From Niastella vici (GTDB taxonomy: Bacteria > Bacteroidota > Bacteroidia > Chitinophagales > Chitinophagaceae), in contig NZ_LVYD01000002.1 in assembly GCF_002077945.1 (NCBI RefSeq), forward strand, positions 1 to 64,000: a DNA stretch of 64,000 nt, given 5' to 3'. Below, piece after piece: positions 7,139-14,993 of this stretch. Below the pieces are notes generated by a model that was not told the DNA's origin, did no database searches, and saw nothing but the letters and a program-made list of their open reading frames with translations. Every line of letters begins with the position of its first letter. The first letter of the stretch is position 1. A program made the position numbers and the translations under genes.

Positions 7139-7176
7139 TTTATCAAACCTTCCGGTTTACCTTGCAATTAATAGGC

Positions 7177-8151
7177 TTATGGCCGGTATTTGTATTGTGT
7201 GGTAATAGAATATGAGCCGCCAACAACATTGGTCAACGGATGCGATACTGTGCTCAGGTTTCCGTTCACATCAAAACCATTGGTATACGACAAATAAACT
7301 GTATTGTTTCTTTTTACAGTCTGCAACACATTTCCTCCCGCATTCTGGCCAATTTCGGCGTAGGTCAGGAAAAACAGGTTTTTCCTGTAGAACCAAAACA
7401 GGTCCCCCGACAATTGCTTTATAAATTTACCATAATCGTTGAGCTGCTCGCTTTGATATTGATAAGTATATACATCGGGGGTATATTTACCGTATTGATA
7501 AGTTTCTGTGATCAGGTTCCCGGCTGCATCGTACTCCAATTTATTAACGGAGCTATCAGTTCTATAAGCACTTATTATGGGAAAACTTTTAATATAAACA
7601 ACTTTATTATTCACCAACGCCTGCTGGTAATAGTCCTGGCCATCTTCATAGTATGACGTATGTTTATGCGCCGAATCCAGGAAAGTAATAAAGGTGGTAT
7701 CGCCCCGTTTGTCATAAGTAACTGTGCCTTCACTACTGGCCATTACACCATTCTTGTATTGTGACAACACTTTGGTCACCTGTCCATTGGCATTGCGCAC
7801 AAATTCCATGCGGCTGATGTAAAGATCGGTATAGGCATCTATATGTTCATACAAAACGAGCTGGTTATTGCTATTATAGGTAAAGGTTTGTATAGAAGTA
7901 TCATTGCTTCGCTTTGCAAGTCCATATTGCTTTAAGATAATTTTATTATTGACAGAGTCAATCTGCACATCGGTACTATCTCCTGAGTAGAAAGCTGTCT
8001 TATTAAATGTGGTTTTCAATATAGTTTTCAACTTAAACCAGTCGCGGGTAACCGCCGGCGGATTATTAGTGTCGTTACTGCTATCACTCTTGTTACAGGC
8101 AATCAAAAAAATACAGACCAGGCCGGCCAAATACAATAATTTGCTTTTCAT
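7177..8151 (-). CDS. Lipoprotein with YD-like repeats (intact family member)
   Basis: 324 aa. The signal sequence ends in a lipobox L-I-A-C with Cys19, followed by a Ser/Asn linker (KSDSSNDTNN), as in surface-directed Bacteroidota lipoproteins. The body consists of beta-rich units of the type T-Y-N-S-N-N-Q-L and Y-D-A-A-G-N-L-I-T-E, resembling single YD/Rhs repeats. No enzymatic motif is visible. The last 120 and 60 residues are duplicated as fragments at 355-709 and 3490-3678. A shared TTTGCAATTAATAG sequence follows the stop in all three copies. Function unknown. Confidence 0.8.
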   Translation of the reverse strand: MKSKLLYLAGLVCIFLIACNKSDSSNDTNNPPAVTRDWFKLKTILKTTFNKTAFYSGDSTDVQIDSVNNKIILKQYGLAKRSNDTSIQTFTYNSNNQLVLYEHIDAYTDLYISRMEFVRNANGQVTKVLSQYKNGVMASSEGTVTYDKRGDTTFITFLDSAHKHTSYYEDGQDYYQQALVNNKVVYIKSFPIISAYRTDSSVNKLEYDAAGNLITETYQYGKYTPDVYTYQYQSEQLNDYGKFIKQLSGDLFWFYRKNLFFLTYAEIGQNAGGNVLQTVKRNNTVYLSYTNGFDVNGNLSTVSHPLTNVVGGSYSITTQYKYRP

Positions 8152-8483
8152 GTTTTGAAGGGTTAATTAGTTAACAGGTTTGGCTATCCGGGAAAATTGG
8201 CGGTTGGCGATTACAGGGATGGACTTTACGTATTGGGGCCGCAAGATAATACATGTATTATTATAAATAACATTATTATACCATGAATTTTCTAACGTCA
8301 ACTGCCAGCCATGCGCGTAAACCGGCTTACCCCAATAAAAAAGCCAGGGGAACGCAATCGTTTGCGTGAACCAGGCCCGGTTAGGCTATGGGCTTATGCG
8401 GGCGAACCCGTTTAACCATATTTTATGTAATTATATTGTGCACAATTTAATTTTGCCATACCTTTGTGTACAAATAGCGGATC
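8152..8483. other. Divergent intergenic region, lipoprotein/ohrR
   Basis: 332 bp between two divergent genes. The right-hand part holds the ohrR promoter and operator, listed separately. The rest shows only a small hairpin (CGGGCGAACCCG) near 8399-8411. Confidence 0.5.
8429..8466 (+). promoter_or_regulatory. ohrR promoter with OhrR-type operator
   Basis: A palindrome centred on ATTGTGCACAAT (8435-8446) extends imperfectly to 8429-8452 with AT-rich arms, as in known OhrR sites. A Bacteroidota -7 element TACCTTTG is at 8459-8466, and a -33 TTG at 8436-8438 lies inside the palindrome with 20 bp between them. OhrR bound there would block the -33 region; oxidation would release it. Transcription should start near 8472, 12 bp before the gene. 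Confidence 0.75.
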
Positions 8484-8909
8484 ATGGAAGATAAATTATT
8501 GTTATCGAGCCAGGTATGTTTTCCCATCTATACGCTGGCCAAAGAAATTGTAAACCAGTACCGGCCCCTGTTAAATGACCTGGACCTTACTTATCCGCAA
8601 TACCTGGTTATGCTGGTGCTGTGGGAACAGCAGGAGCAAACGGTAAACCAGTTAGGCGAAAAACTAAAACTCGATAGCGGCACACTTACCCCCCTGTTGA
8701 AACGGCTGGCCCAAAAAGGGCTGGTAGCCCGGAACAGGGATGAAGCGGATGAACGCGTGGTAAACATTACCCTTACAAAAGAGGGGAAAAAATTAAAAGC
8801 CAAAGCGCAGTGTATTCCACAACAGCTGGCAGCGTCGATGAAAGTGTCGGTAAAAGACCTGCAGCTGCTGAAGAATTTGATCGAAAAAATATTAAGCAAT
8901 TATAATTAA
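8484..8909 (+). CDS. ohrR: OhrR-type MarR family peroxide sensor
   Basis: 141 aa winged-helix regulator. The N-terminus S-S-Q-V-C-F-P-I-Y contains Cys12, aligned with the peroxide-reactive Cys of OhrR, and Tyr26, Tyr37 and Tyr40 can provide the Tyr contacts to that Cys. A second Cys at 110 could act as a resolving cysteine as in two-Cys OhrR proteins; this is inference. The recognition helix region S-G-T-L-T-P-L-L-K-R-L lies at 65-75 and the wing with R-D-x-x-D-E-R at 85-91. It is followed 9 bp later by ohr, the classic target, and a palindromic operator overlaps its promoter, so autoregulation is expected. Confidence 0.92.
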   Translation: MEDKLLLSSQVCFPIYTLAKEIVNQYRPLLNDLDLTYPQYLVMLVLWEQQEQTVNQLGEKLKLDSGTLTPLLKRLAQKGLVARNRDEADERVVNITLTKEGKKLKAKAQCIPQQLAASMKVSVKDLQLLKNLIEKILSNYN

Positions 8910-8918
8910 ACGGAAATT

Positions 8919-9359
8919 ATGAAAATCATGTATAGCACCGGCGCAACGGCCCGGGGCGGAAGAAATGGCCGTGTAAAAAGTGAGAACGGGATCCTGGACC
9001 TACAGGTAAGAATGCCCAAAGCCCTGGGCGGCGCCAATGATGAATACGCCAATCCTGAAATGCTTTTTGCCGCCGGTTATGCAGCCTGTTTCGACAGCGC
9101 TTTAAACCGCGTTATTAAGTTATCGAAAATAGCAACCGGTGAAACTTCGGTAACTGCCAGCGTAAGTTTAGGTCAAATTGAAAATGGCGCCTTTGGATTA
9201 GCCGTAGCATTACATGCCAACATTCCACAGGTTTCAATAGAAGAAGCGCAACAACTCATTGAAAAAGCGCACCAGGTTTGTCCTTATTCAAACGCTACCC
9301 GCGGAAACATCGCCATTACCTTAACCGTTTCGAATAATGAGGCAGTAATGCAGGCATAA
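8919..9359 (+). CDS. ohr: Ohr organic hydroperoxide reductase
   Basis: 146 aa, the usual length for the OsmC/Ohr family. The catalytic pair is Cys57 (in A-A-C-F-D-S-A) and Cys121 (in V-C-P-Y-S-N-A-T-R-G-N), with the helper residues Arg15 or Arg18 and Glu47 in N-P-E-M-L-F. Ohr reduces fatty-acid and other organic hydroperoxides using lipoylated proteins as donors. The GGRNGRV motif at 13-19 is the Ohr signature that separates it from OsmC. It is co-transcribed with ohrR. Confidence 0.95.
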   Translation: MKIMYSTGATARGGRNGRVKSENGILDLQVRMPKALGGANDEYANPEMLFAAGYAACFDSALNRVIKLSKIATGETSVTASVSLGQIENGAFGLAVALHANIPQVSIEEAQQLIEKAHQVCPYSNATRGNIAITLTVSNNEAVMQA

Positions 9360-9475
9360 AGCCCTATTCATCTATTTATTACAACCATAAAATCTGAATG
9401 CTCGCATGTAATTGTTTTTGCAGCCTGGGACAGGGTATACGGAAGAGCGGATAGACCAGGAAATGCCAGGCCGGT

Positions 9476-10702
9476 TCATCGTATTTTAACTATAGCGATC
9501 GAACTTACATTGCCGTACTGACTGCAACAAAGTGGCGTTTCAACTCCATTTTTCCAGTATACAGTTGCACCACCATCACCCCCGCCTACATAAATATCAG
9601 ATTTATAAAATGCAATAGCCGAAGCGGCAGCGGAATAGCTCCGCCTGGCGAGGGTAATTCTTGCTCCATCTTTCCAGTAAACAGCATCTCCGCGATAACT
9701 GCCCGTAACATAAACGCTGTTGTTTACTACGGCAATTGAAGTGGCAGTAACCGGAGCATCACCCGGAAATTTCTCCAACACAACCCGCACGCCATTTTTC
9801 CAGTAAACGGCACTTCCCGAGTCGGTTGCACAAACATATACATCGTTACCGTTCGTTGCTATGGAGGTAGCTCCTATATCAATTAACCCCTGTGTGCCCA
9901 ACAAGGTTTCAACGCCGTTCTTCCAATAAACCGAACGCTCTTCATTATTTGGTCCGGCTTCATACCCGGCTGCATATACATCATTGCCATTGATGGCCAG
10001 CGCATTTACCCGCGCATATCCGCCACCGAACATGGGCAAACTGTTCTTTACACCGTTTTTCCAATAAACAGGCCTGTAATTTTCGCTGCCACCTATATAG
10101 AGATCGTTGCCAGATAACACAAGGGCTTTTACATCTCCTGCAGAATCGGGCGACGAAATCGTCGTTTTTTTCCCGTTCTTCCAATAGGCCGCCTCGAAAC
10201 CCGGGTAGGTACTGAAATGTGTATAGCCCCCAACGTACACGTTGGTGTCTGATACCGCAATGCCGTAAGCCCCGCCGATATTATTTTGTGTAGAGGCAAG
10301 AAACACTTCCTGCCCGTTCTTCCAGTATACAACTCCCATAGCCGGTGCAGATAAATACACGTCTACAGAGTCAGTAGTATAGGTGAAAACGGGGCCGGTT
10401 GCCGTACTTCCGGCTACCGCAACTGTAACGGGGCCCGACGTGCCGTTTGCGGGTGCAATTACAATCAAAGAGTCAACAGCAGATGCAAGCACGGCTGCCG
10501 AATCGTTGTTGAACTTAACGATGTTATCTGACGGATCAACCCCAAAATGAGCACCTTTAATGACTACCCTTGTACCTGCCGGGCCGCTGGAAGGAGCAAT
10601 TGAACTGATCGAAACTTTGTCTGCTTCAGCTGGCCCCGGATCTTTTACACACCCTGAAAAAAAGAGGGCAGGCATTGCCAGTAAACAAACGGAAAGTTTC
10701 AT
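9476..10702 (-). CDS. Lipoprotein with IPT/TIG domain and seven-repeat propeller
   Basis: 408 aa. Lipobox F-F-S-G-C with Cys18. An IPT/TIG immunoglobulin-like domain occupies about 32-112 (I-S-S-I-A-P-S-S-G-P-A-G-T is its hallmark start). From about 120 to the end there are exactly seven copies of a unit built around V-Y-W-K-N-G, spaced 35-50 residues apart and each followed by a strand of the type DVYVGG or DVYVAG. Seven such units fit a seven-bladed beta-propeller. Presumably a cell-surface binding protein; its ligand is unknown. It is single on the minus strand. Confidence 0.82.
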   Translation of the reverse strand: MKLSVCLLAMPALFFSGCVKDPGPAEADKVSISSIAPSSGPAGTRVVIKGAHFGVDPSDNIVKFNNDSAAVLASAVDSLIVIAPANGTSGPVTVAVAGSTATGPVFTYTTDSVDVYLSAPAMGVVYWKNGQEVFLASTQNNIGGAYGIAVSDTNVYVGGYTHFSTYPGFEAAYWKNGKKTTISSPDSAGDVKALVLSGNDLYIGGSENYRPVYWKNGVKNSLPMFGGGYARVNALAINGNDVYAAGYEAGPNNEERSVYWKNGVETLLGTQGLIDIGATSIATNGNDVYVCATDSGSAVYWKNGVRVVLEKFPGDAPVTATSIAVVNNSVYVTGSYRGDAVYWKDGARITLARRSYSAAASAIAFYKSDIYVGGGDGGATVYWKNGVETPLCCSQYGNVSSIAIVKIR

Positions 10703-11021
10703 GTACTTTTTATTTAGGTCATAAAGTTATTTTAAGGTACCCATAATTGCAATTTTGTAAATAAGTGCGTTGTTTTGGCGTATAACCGTGCACTTTGAGG
10801 CAAAATTCGTGCAGGCGTTATCTATAAGGGGCAGGCTATCATATGGGTAAAGGAAAGCGGGCGGATTTTCGGCAGGTAAACCAATATCTTAATTTTTTAT
10901 CACGCTCAACACCCACAGTACGCGCTCAACCACCCCATTACCTTCCCAAACGCATAACCGCACAGATATCACATTTAAAAATATTCGTGACCGTTTGAAC
11001 GATTTTTTTTAAATTCATTAA
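10703..11021. other. Divergent intergenic region
   Basis: About 320 bp between the propeller lipoprotein and the 11055 gene. The only visible structure is a pair of related phrases, CACGCTCAACACCCACAGTA and CGCGCTCAACCACCC, near 10900-10936. No terminator or clear promoter. Confidence 0.3.
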
Positions 11022-11054
11022 ATTTTTATCCTGAAGCACTGTGTTGCCATACTG

Positions 11055-11573
11055 TTGCTTGCCGTTCACGGGTTTAACCTGGCAGGCTATACGCTGTTGT
11101 TCGATTACTTCATACAACAGTCGAATGAACAACTGGTGCAACAGCTCGACAACCACCAATACAACGACAACGAGCTCATTGAAGTGACAATACCCTTACA
11201 TACGCCCTACCTCACCAGCTGGAGCGATTATGAACGGGTTGATGGGGAAGCGGAAGTAAATGGCTTGTACTATACCTATGTAAAAAGAAAGATCCACAAC
11301 GATACCCTGTACCTGTTGTGCCTGCCTAATAGAACTAAAACCCAACTAACCGCTGCACGTATTGATTATGCGCACAAAGTGCACGACGTACCCTCCAATG
11401 CAGCAGAAACCGGCGCACTCAAAAAAAATCCGGCTGGCAGCGAATACCATCAGCCGGCCGCCCCATTCACCTTCACTGTAATAACCACAGTAACCGGTGA
11501 ACAGGTTCCCCATGCGCCCACACCGGTTTTGCATGCATATAGTACCGCCCCCTATCATCCGCCCCGGGTATAA
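11055..11573 (+). CDS. Conserved Bacteroidota hypothetical protein, start uncertain
   Basis: 172 aa from a TTG at 11055, but the frame is open back to 11022 and reads I-F-I-L-K-H-C-V-A-I-L-L-L-A-V-H before it, making a complete hydrophobic signal or anchor helix. No ATG or GTG lies in that stretch, so the true start may be the rare ATT at 11022 or the TTG at 11055. The middle part (V-T-I-P-L-H-T-P-Y-L, then V-N-G-L-Y-Y-T-Y-V-K-R-K, then LYLLCLPNRTKTQL) resembles a small Bacteroidota family often placed near TonB-dependent receptors. The family role is not known. The C-terminal 50 residues are Pro/Thr/His-rich. Confidence 0.65.
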   Translation: MLAVHGFNLAGYTLLFDYFIQQSNEQLVQQLDNHQYNDNELIEVTIPLHTPYLTSWSDYERVDGEAEVNGLYYTYVKRKIHNDTLYLLCLPNRTKTQLTAARIDYAHKVHDVPSNAAETGALKKNPAGSEYHQPAAPFTFTVITTVTGEQVPHAPTPVLHAYSTAPYHPPRV

Positions 11574-11692
11574 GCTCATTTTTACGACCAATGACTGAAA
11601 CCCGGCCGGGATTAACCTCCCCTGCCCCATTACTAACATGTTGCTTATTATGAACCTCAACCGTTCATAACAGGCTCATAATATATTCTTCC

Positions 11693-13945
11693 ATGACCAT
11701 TGCCTTTTCCAAAACAAGGCCGGCTATATTCTTATGGCTGGCCATTTCCTGTAACACCCACACTTCGCCCAATAAAGAAATGACCAACCTGCTGTCAACG
11801 ATAGCAGCCAGTGAAAACAACGTCAAAAACTCGTTTGCCTCCGCCACAAAGCTCCATTTCTTTGATTCGCTGCTACAGGCAGCCACCATTTACCCCGACT
11901 CGGCCACCGCCCTGTATGGCAGGGCCAATTGCCTGCTTGAACTGGGACAGGAAGAACAGGCCATCCCCATTTTTGAAGACCTCTTTAAGAACCTGCCGCC
12001 GTGGTTGAATGATAACCGCAGAATGATCCTGAAGAACCTGGCCATCTCTTATTTACGGCTGGGTGAAAGAAAGAACTGTATTTACAACCATACCGGCGAA
12101 TCGTGTATTTACCCCATTGCCAACAAAGGCATACATGTAATTAAACAACCTGCCGAAAAAGCCATTGACCTGTACACCACTTTGTTAAAAGCCGACCCAA
12201 CTGACCTGGAATCGCGCTGGCTGCTGAATATTGCGTACATGGCTACGGGCGGGTATCCGCAACAGGTTCCACCCGATCTCTTACTGGAACTCACCGGCGC
12301 CGATAGCAGCGTTACCGTAAAACCTTTTACCGACCTCGCCGGCCGCCCGGGGCTTAACCTGAAGAACCAGGCCGGTGGCAGCGTGGTGGAAGATTTTAAC
12401 AATGATGGTTATGTTGATATTATCACCAGCAGCTGGTCGTTGCAGGAAGGCATGCATTACTACATCAATAACGGCAACGGCACCTTTACCGATGCCGCTG
12501 CTTCATCGGGCTTACAATCGCTCACCGGCGGCCTGAACCTGCAGCAAACCGATTACAACAACGATGGCTGGAAGGATATTTTTGTACTTCGCGGCGCCTG
12601 GCGTGGCCCCTTTGGTAAAGAACCCAATTCGCTGTTGCGGAACAATGGCGATGGCACCTTTACCGATGTTACAAAGGAAGCCGGCCTGCTTTCCTTTTAC
12701 CCCACCCAAACCGCCACCTGGGCCGATTTTAACAACGATGGCTGGCTCGATGTATTTATCGGTAATGAAACAAGCCCCGGTTCCATGGGCGACTTAAACC
12801 CCTGCGAACTGTACATCAATAACCGCAACGGCAGCTTTACCAGCATGGCCGCCAAAGCCGGCTGCGCGGTGATCGGTTTTGTAAAAGGCGTTACTTCGGG
12901 CGATTACAACAACGATGGCTGGCCGGATATTTTCATCTCCACCCTCGATGGCAAAAAGGAACTGCTGAAAAATGATGGCGGAACCAATGGCGGCGTTCAT
13001 TTCACCGATGTATCGCAGGCAGCAGGCATCAGCACCAACAATGCCCGCACGTTCACCACCTGGTTTTGGGATTATGACAACGATGGCTGGCTCGATATAC
13101 TGGTATGCGGCTATGAATTCAACCGCTCGCTGGCCTGGTATGCTGCCATGGAAGCGTTGCATCAGCCATTGGGCAATTCAGGCAAAATGATCCTGTTCCG
13201 CAACAAACACGACGGCACGTTTGAAGACGTATCGGAAAAAATGGGCCTCACCCACATCGCCTTTGCCATGGGCGGTAATTTCGGCGACATCGACAACGAT
13301 GGCTGGCTCGATTTTTACCTGGGCACCGGCAACCCGCAATACACTTCCCTGGTGCCAAACAAACTGTTTAAAAACGTCGATGGCAAACGCTTTGCCGATG
13401 TTACCATTCCGGCACGTGTAGGCAACCTGCAAAAAGGCCATGGCGTTTCATTCGTTGACCTCGACAACGATGGCGACCAGGATATTTATATTGATATGGG
13501 CGGCGCTTATGTAGGCGATGCGTATGAAAATGCACTGTATATAAACCCGGGACAGAACAATAACCACCGCGCTTTATTTTCGTTGCAGGGCAACACCTGT
13601 AACCGGGCGGCCATTGGGGCCCGGCTGAAAATTTCTTTTACCGATAACGGCCTCAAAAGAGCTGTTTATCGCGACGTAAACTCCGGTGGAAGTTTCGGGA
13701 GCAATCCGCTGCTGCAACATATTGGCACCGGCCAGGCCACCCTGCTCGATGAAGTGATGATACAATGGCCCGGCAATAAAACACCACAGGTATTTAAACA
13801 GGTGCCTGTTGATGCCATCATCACTATTAAACAGGGTGAAACAACTTACACTACAACAAGATTGAAAAAATTTGATTTTAACCAGGTAACACCGAGTACC
13901 ATTGAATGTTTCCCCGCTGTAAAAGTGGCAGTTGGCGGGAAGTAG
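11693..13945 (+). CDS. ASPIC/UnbV lipoprotein with TPR and FG-GAP/VCBS repeats
   Basis: 750 aa. Lipobox L-A-I-S-C with Cys20. A tetratricopeptide-like segment lies at about 55-165. From about 215 to 600 there are repeated calcium-binding loops of the type D-x-N-N-D-G-W-x-D-I/L, each followed by N-G-D/N-G-T-F, the FG-GAP/VCBS propeller pattern. The C-terminal ASPIC/UnbV domain is at about 640-715, including AIGARLKI and DEVMIQWPG. Such proteins are surface-exposed in Bacteroidota and often accompany SusCD systems; no activity is established. The last codons (A-V-G-G-K-stop) lie inside a heptamer repeat array that begins at 13939 and supplies the stop codon. Confidence 0.88.
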   Translation: MTIAFSKTRPAIFLWLAISCNTHTSPNKEMTNLLSTIAASENNVKNSFASATKLHFFDSLLQAATIYPDSATALYGRANCLLELGQEEQAIPIFEDLFKNLPPWLNDNRRMILKNLAISYLRLGERKNCIYNHTGESCIYPIANKGIHVIKQPAEKAIDLYTTLLKADPTDLESRWLLNIAYMATGGYPQQVPPDLLLELTGADSSVTVKPFTDLAGRPGLNLKNQAGGSVVEDFNNDGYVDIITSSWSLQEGMHYYINNGNGTFTDAAASSGLQSLTGGLNLQQTDYNNDGWKDIFVLRGAWRGPFGKEPNSLLRNNGDGTFTDVTKEAGLLSFYPTQTATWADFNNDGWLDVFIGNETSPGSMGDLNPCELYINNRNGSFTSMAAKAGCAVIGFVKGVTSGDYNNDGWPDIFISTLDGKKELLKNDGGTNGGVHFTDVSQAAGISTNNARTFTTWFWDYDNDGWLDILVCGYEFNRSLAWYAAMEALHQPLGNSGKMILFRNKHDGTFEDVSEKMGLTHIAFAMGGNFGDIDNDGWLDFYLGTGNPQYTSLVPNKLFKNVDGKRFADVTIPARVGNLQKGHGVSFVDLDNDGDQDIYIDMGGAYVGDAYENALYINPGQNNNHRALFSLQGNTCNRAAIGARLKISFTDNGLKRAVYRDVNSGGSFGSNPLLQHIGTGQATLLDEVMIQWPGNKTPQVFKQVPVDAIITIKQGETTYTTTRLKKFDFNQVTPSTIECFPAVKVAVGGK

Positions 13946-14097
13946 GTTTGAAGTAGGTAAGAGGTAGGAAGTAAGAAGTATGAAGTAAGAAGTATGAAGT
14001 AGGAAGAACCCGAAATTCGGGACTCGTAACAATTAGCAAGCGCGAGCTTCAACATTCAGACTCTTCCTACTTCTTACGTCCTACTTCCTACTTCCTA
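13939..14097. repeat. Inverted heptamer element, GAAGTAA family
   Basis: The left arm at 13939-14007 repeats GAAGTAG/GAAGTAA/GAAGTAT with a 7-bp period. A core of about 50 bp (14008-14058) contains the palindrome CCCGAAATTCGGG. The right arm at 14059-14097 is the reverse complement pattern (CTTCCTACTTCTTAC). The element starts inside the last codons of the preceding gene. A second member is at 59874-59985. Confidence 0.85.
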
Positions 14098-14099
14098 TT

Positions 14100-14398
14100 T
14101 CCCTTCCCTTCTTCACTGAAAATCACTTCTTTAAAGGTGCTAAACAGTACCCCAATCGAAATTTGGCCTGTCTCTTGCTATATGTTCGATGTGAAGGGAT
14201 CGTACATGGAAACATGTATTTCACTAATGATCCTTTTATCTTACAACCAACTCTGATTAGTTCCTAGGAAATTTGCAACCGCTATCCATTTTTGATAGCC
14301 ATTTTTCCGGTTTTACCCTATCATATTGTACCGGATAACATGGTCCGTAACAAGAAAACCGGCAAACAATTAAACCTGTTTGCTTATCTATTATCCAA
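14100..14398. other. Gene-free region before the response regulator
   Basis: About 300 bp between the GAAGTAA repeat and the response regulator. No conserved structure or promoter could be assigned with confidence. Confidence 0.3.
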
Positions 14399-14419
14399 TT
14401 GCAAACTATTTTCAGAGCT

Positions 14420-14839
14420 ATGCGGCGTGAACAAACGACGATATTATATATTGACGACGACCAGGATGATCTGTTGATATTTGAAGAATCGGTAAACGCA
14501 TTATATCCTGACGTTACGCTGTACAAGGCGCAAAGCAGTGAAGCAGGCATTGATCTGTTGAACCAGCTTGAATTGGAAAGCAAACCTTTCCCCACCCTCA
14601 TTATGGTAGATATGAATATGCCTAAAATGAATGGCCGGGAAACCCTACAGCATATTCGAAGAAACGAAAAATGGAACGATATCCCGGTGGCCATCTTTAC
14701 CACTTCGGCCAACCACGAAGACATTGAGTTTTGCAAAAATTATGGTTCGGCCTGTATTACCAAACCCATGAGCTTTACTGATTTCAGCGCTGCTTTACAA
14801 AAGTTGTTTAGTCACTGTAATATCATTATCGAAAAGTGA
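14420..14839 (+). CDS. Single-domain response regulator
   Basis: 139 aa from the ATG at 14420; an upstream TTG at 14399 adds seven residues that do not belong to the fold. It is a complete REC domain with no output domain: the acidic pocket I-D-D-D-Q-D-D near the N-terminus, phospho-acceptor Asp64 in M-V-D-M-N-M-P-K-M-N-G, the Thr switch in I-F-T-T-S-A, and Lys in T-K-P-M-S. Such proteins pass phosphate or act by protein contact. The window's hybrid-free five-PAS kinase at 39.4 kb is too far away to be assumed as its partner. A repeat element follows 30 bp after the stop. Confidence 0.92.
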   Translation: MRREQTTILYIDDDQDDLLIFEESVNALYPDVTLYKAQSSEAGIDLLNQLELESKPFPTLIMVDMNMPKMNGRETLQHIRRNEKWNDIPVAIFTTSANHEDIEFCKNYGSACITKPMSFTDFSAALQKLFSHCNIIIEK

Positions 14840-14870
14840 TTTCTGAGTGGTTTATTGTTTTGGTTACCGG

Positions 14871-14990
14871 TTACCTGTTTCCGGTTTCCAGGACCTTACT
14901 GTCCAGAATACCCGCCAAAAATCGGACAGTCATTAATTTGAGCCCCGGCAACTGGTAACTGGTAACTGGTAACTGGTAACTGGTAACTGG
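14871..14990. repeat. Inverted heptamer element, GGTAACT family, copy 1
   Basis: The left arm at 14871-14890 has units of the GGTTACC type; the core at about 14891-14944 contains AATTTGAGCCCCGG; the right arm at 14945-14990 has six uninterrupted GGTAACT-type units. It sits between convergent genes, ending three bases from the stop of the GH106 gene. Confidence 0.9.
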
Positions 14991-14993
14991 CAT

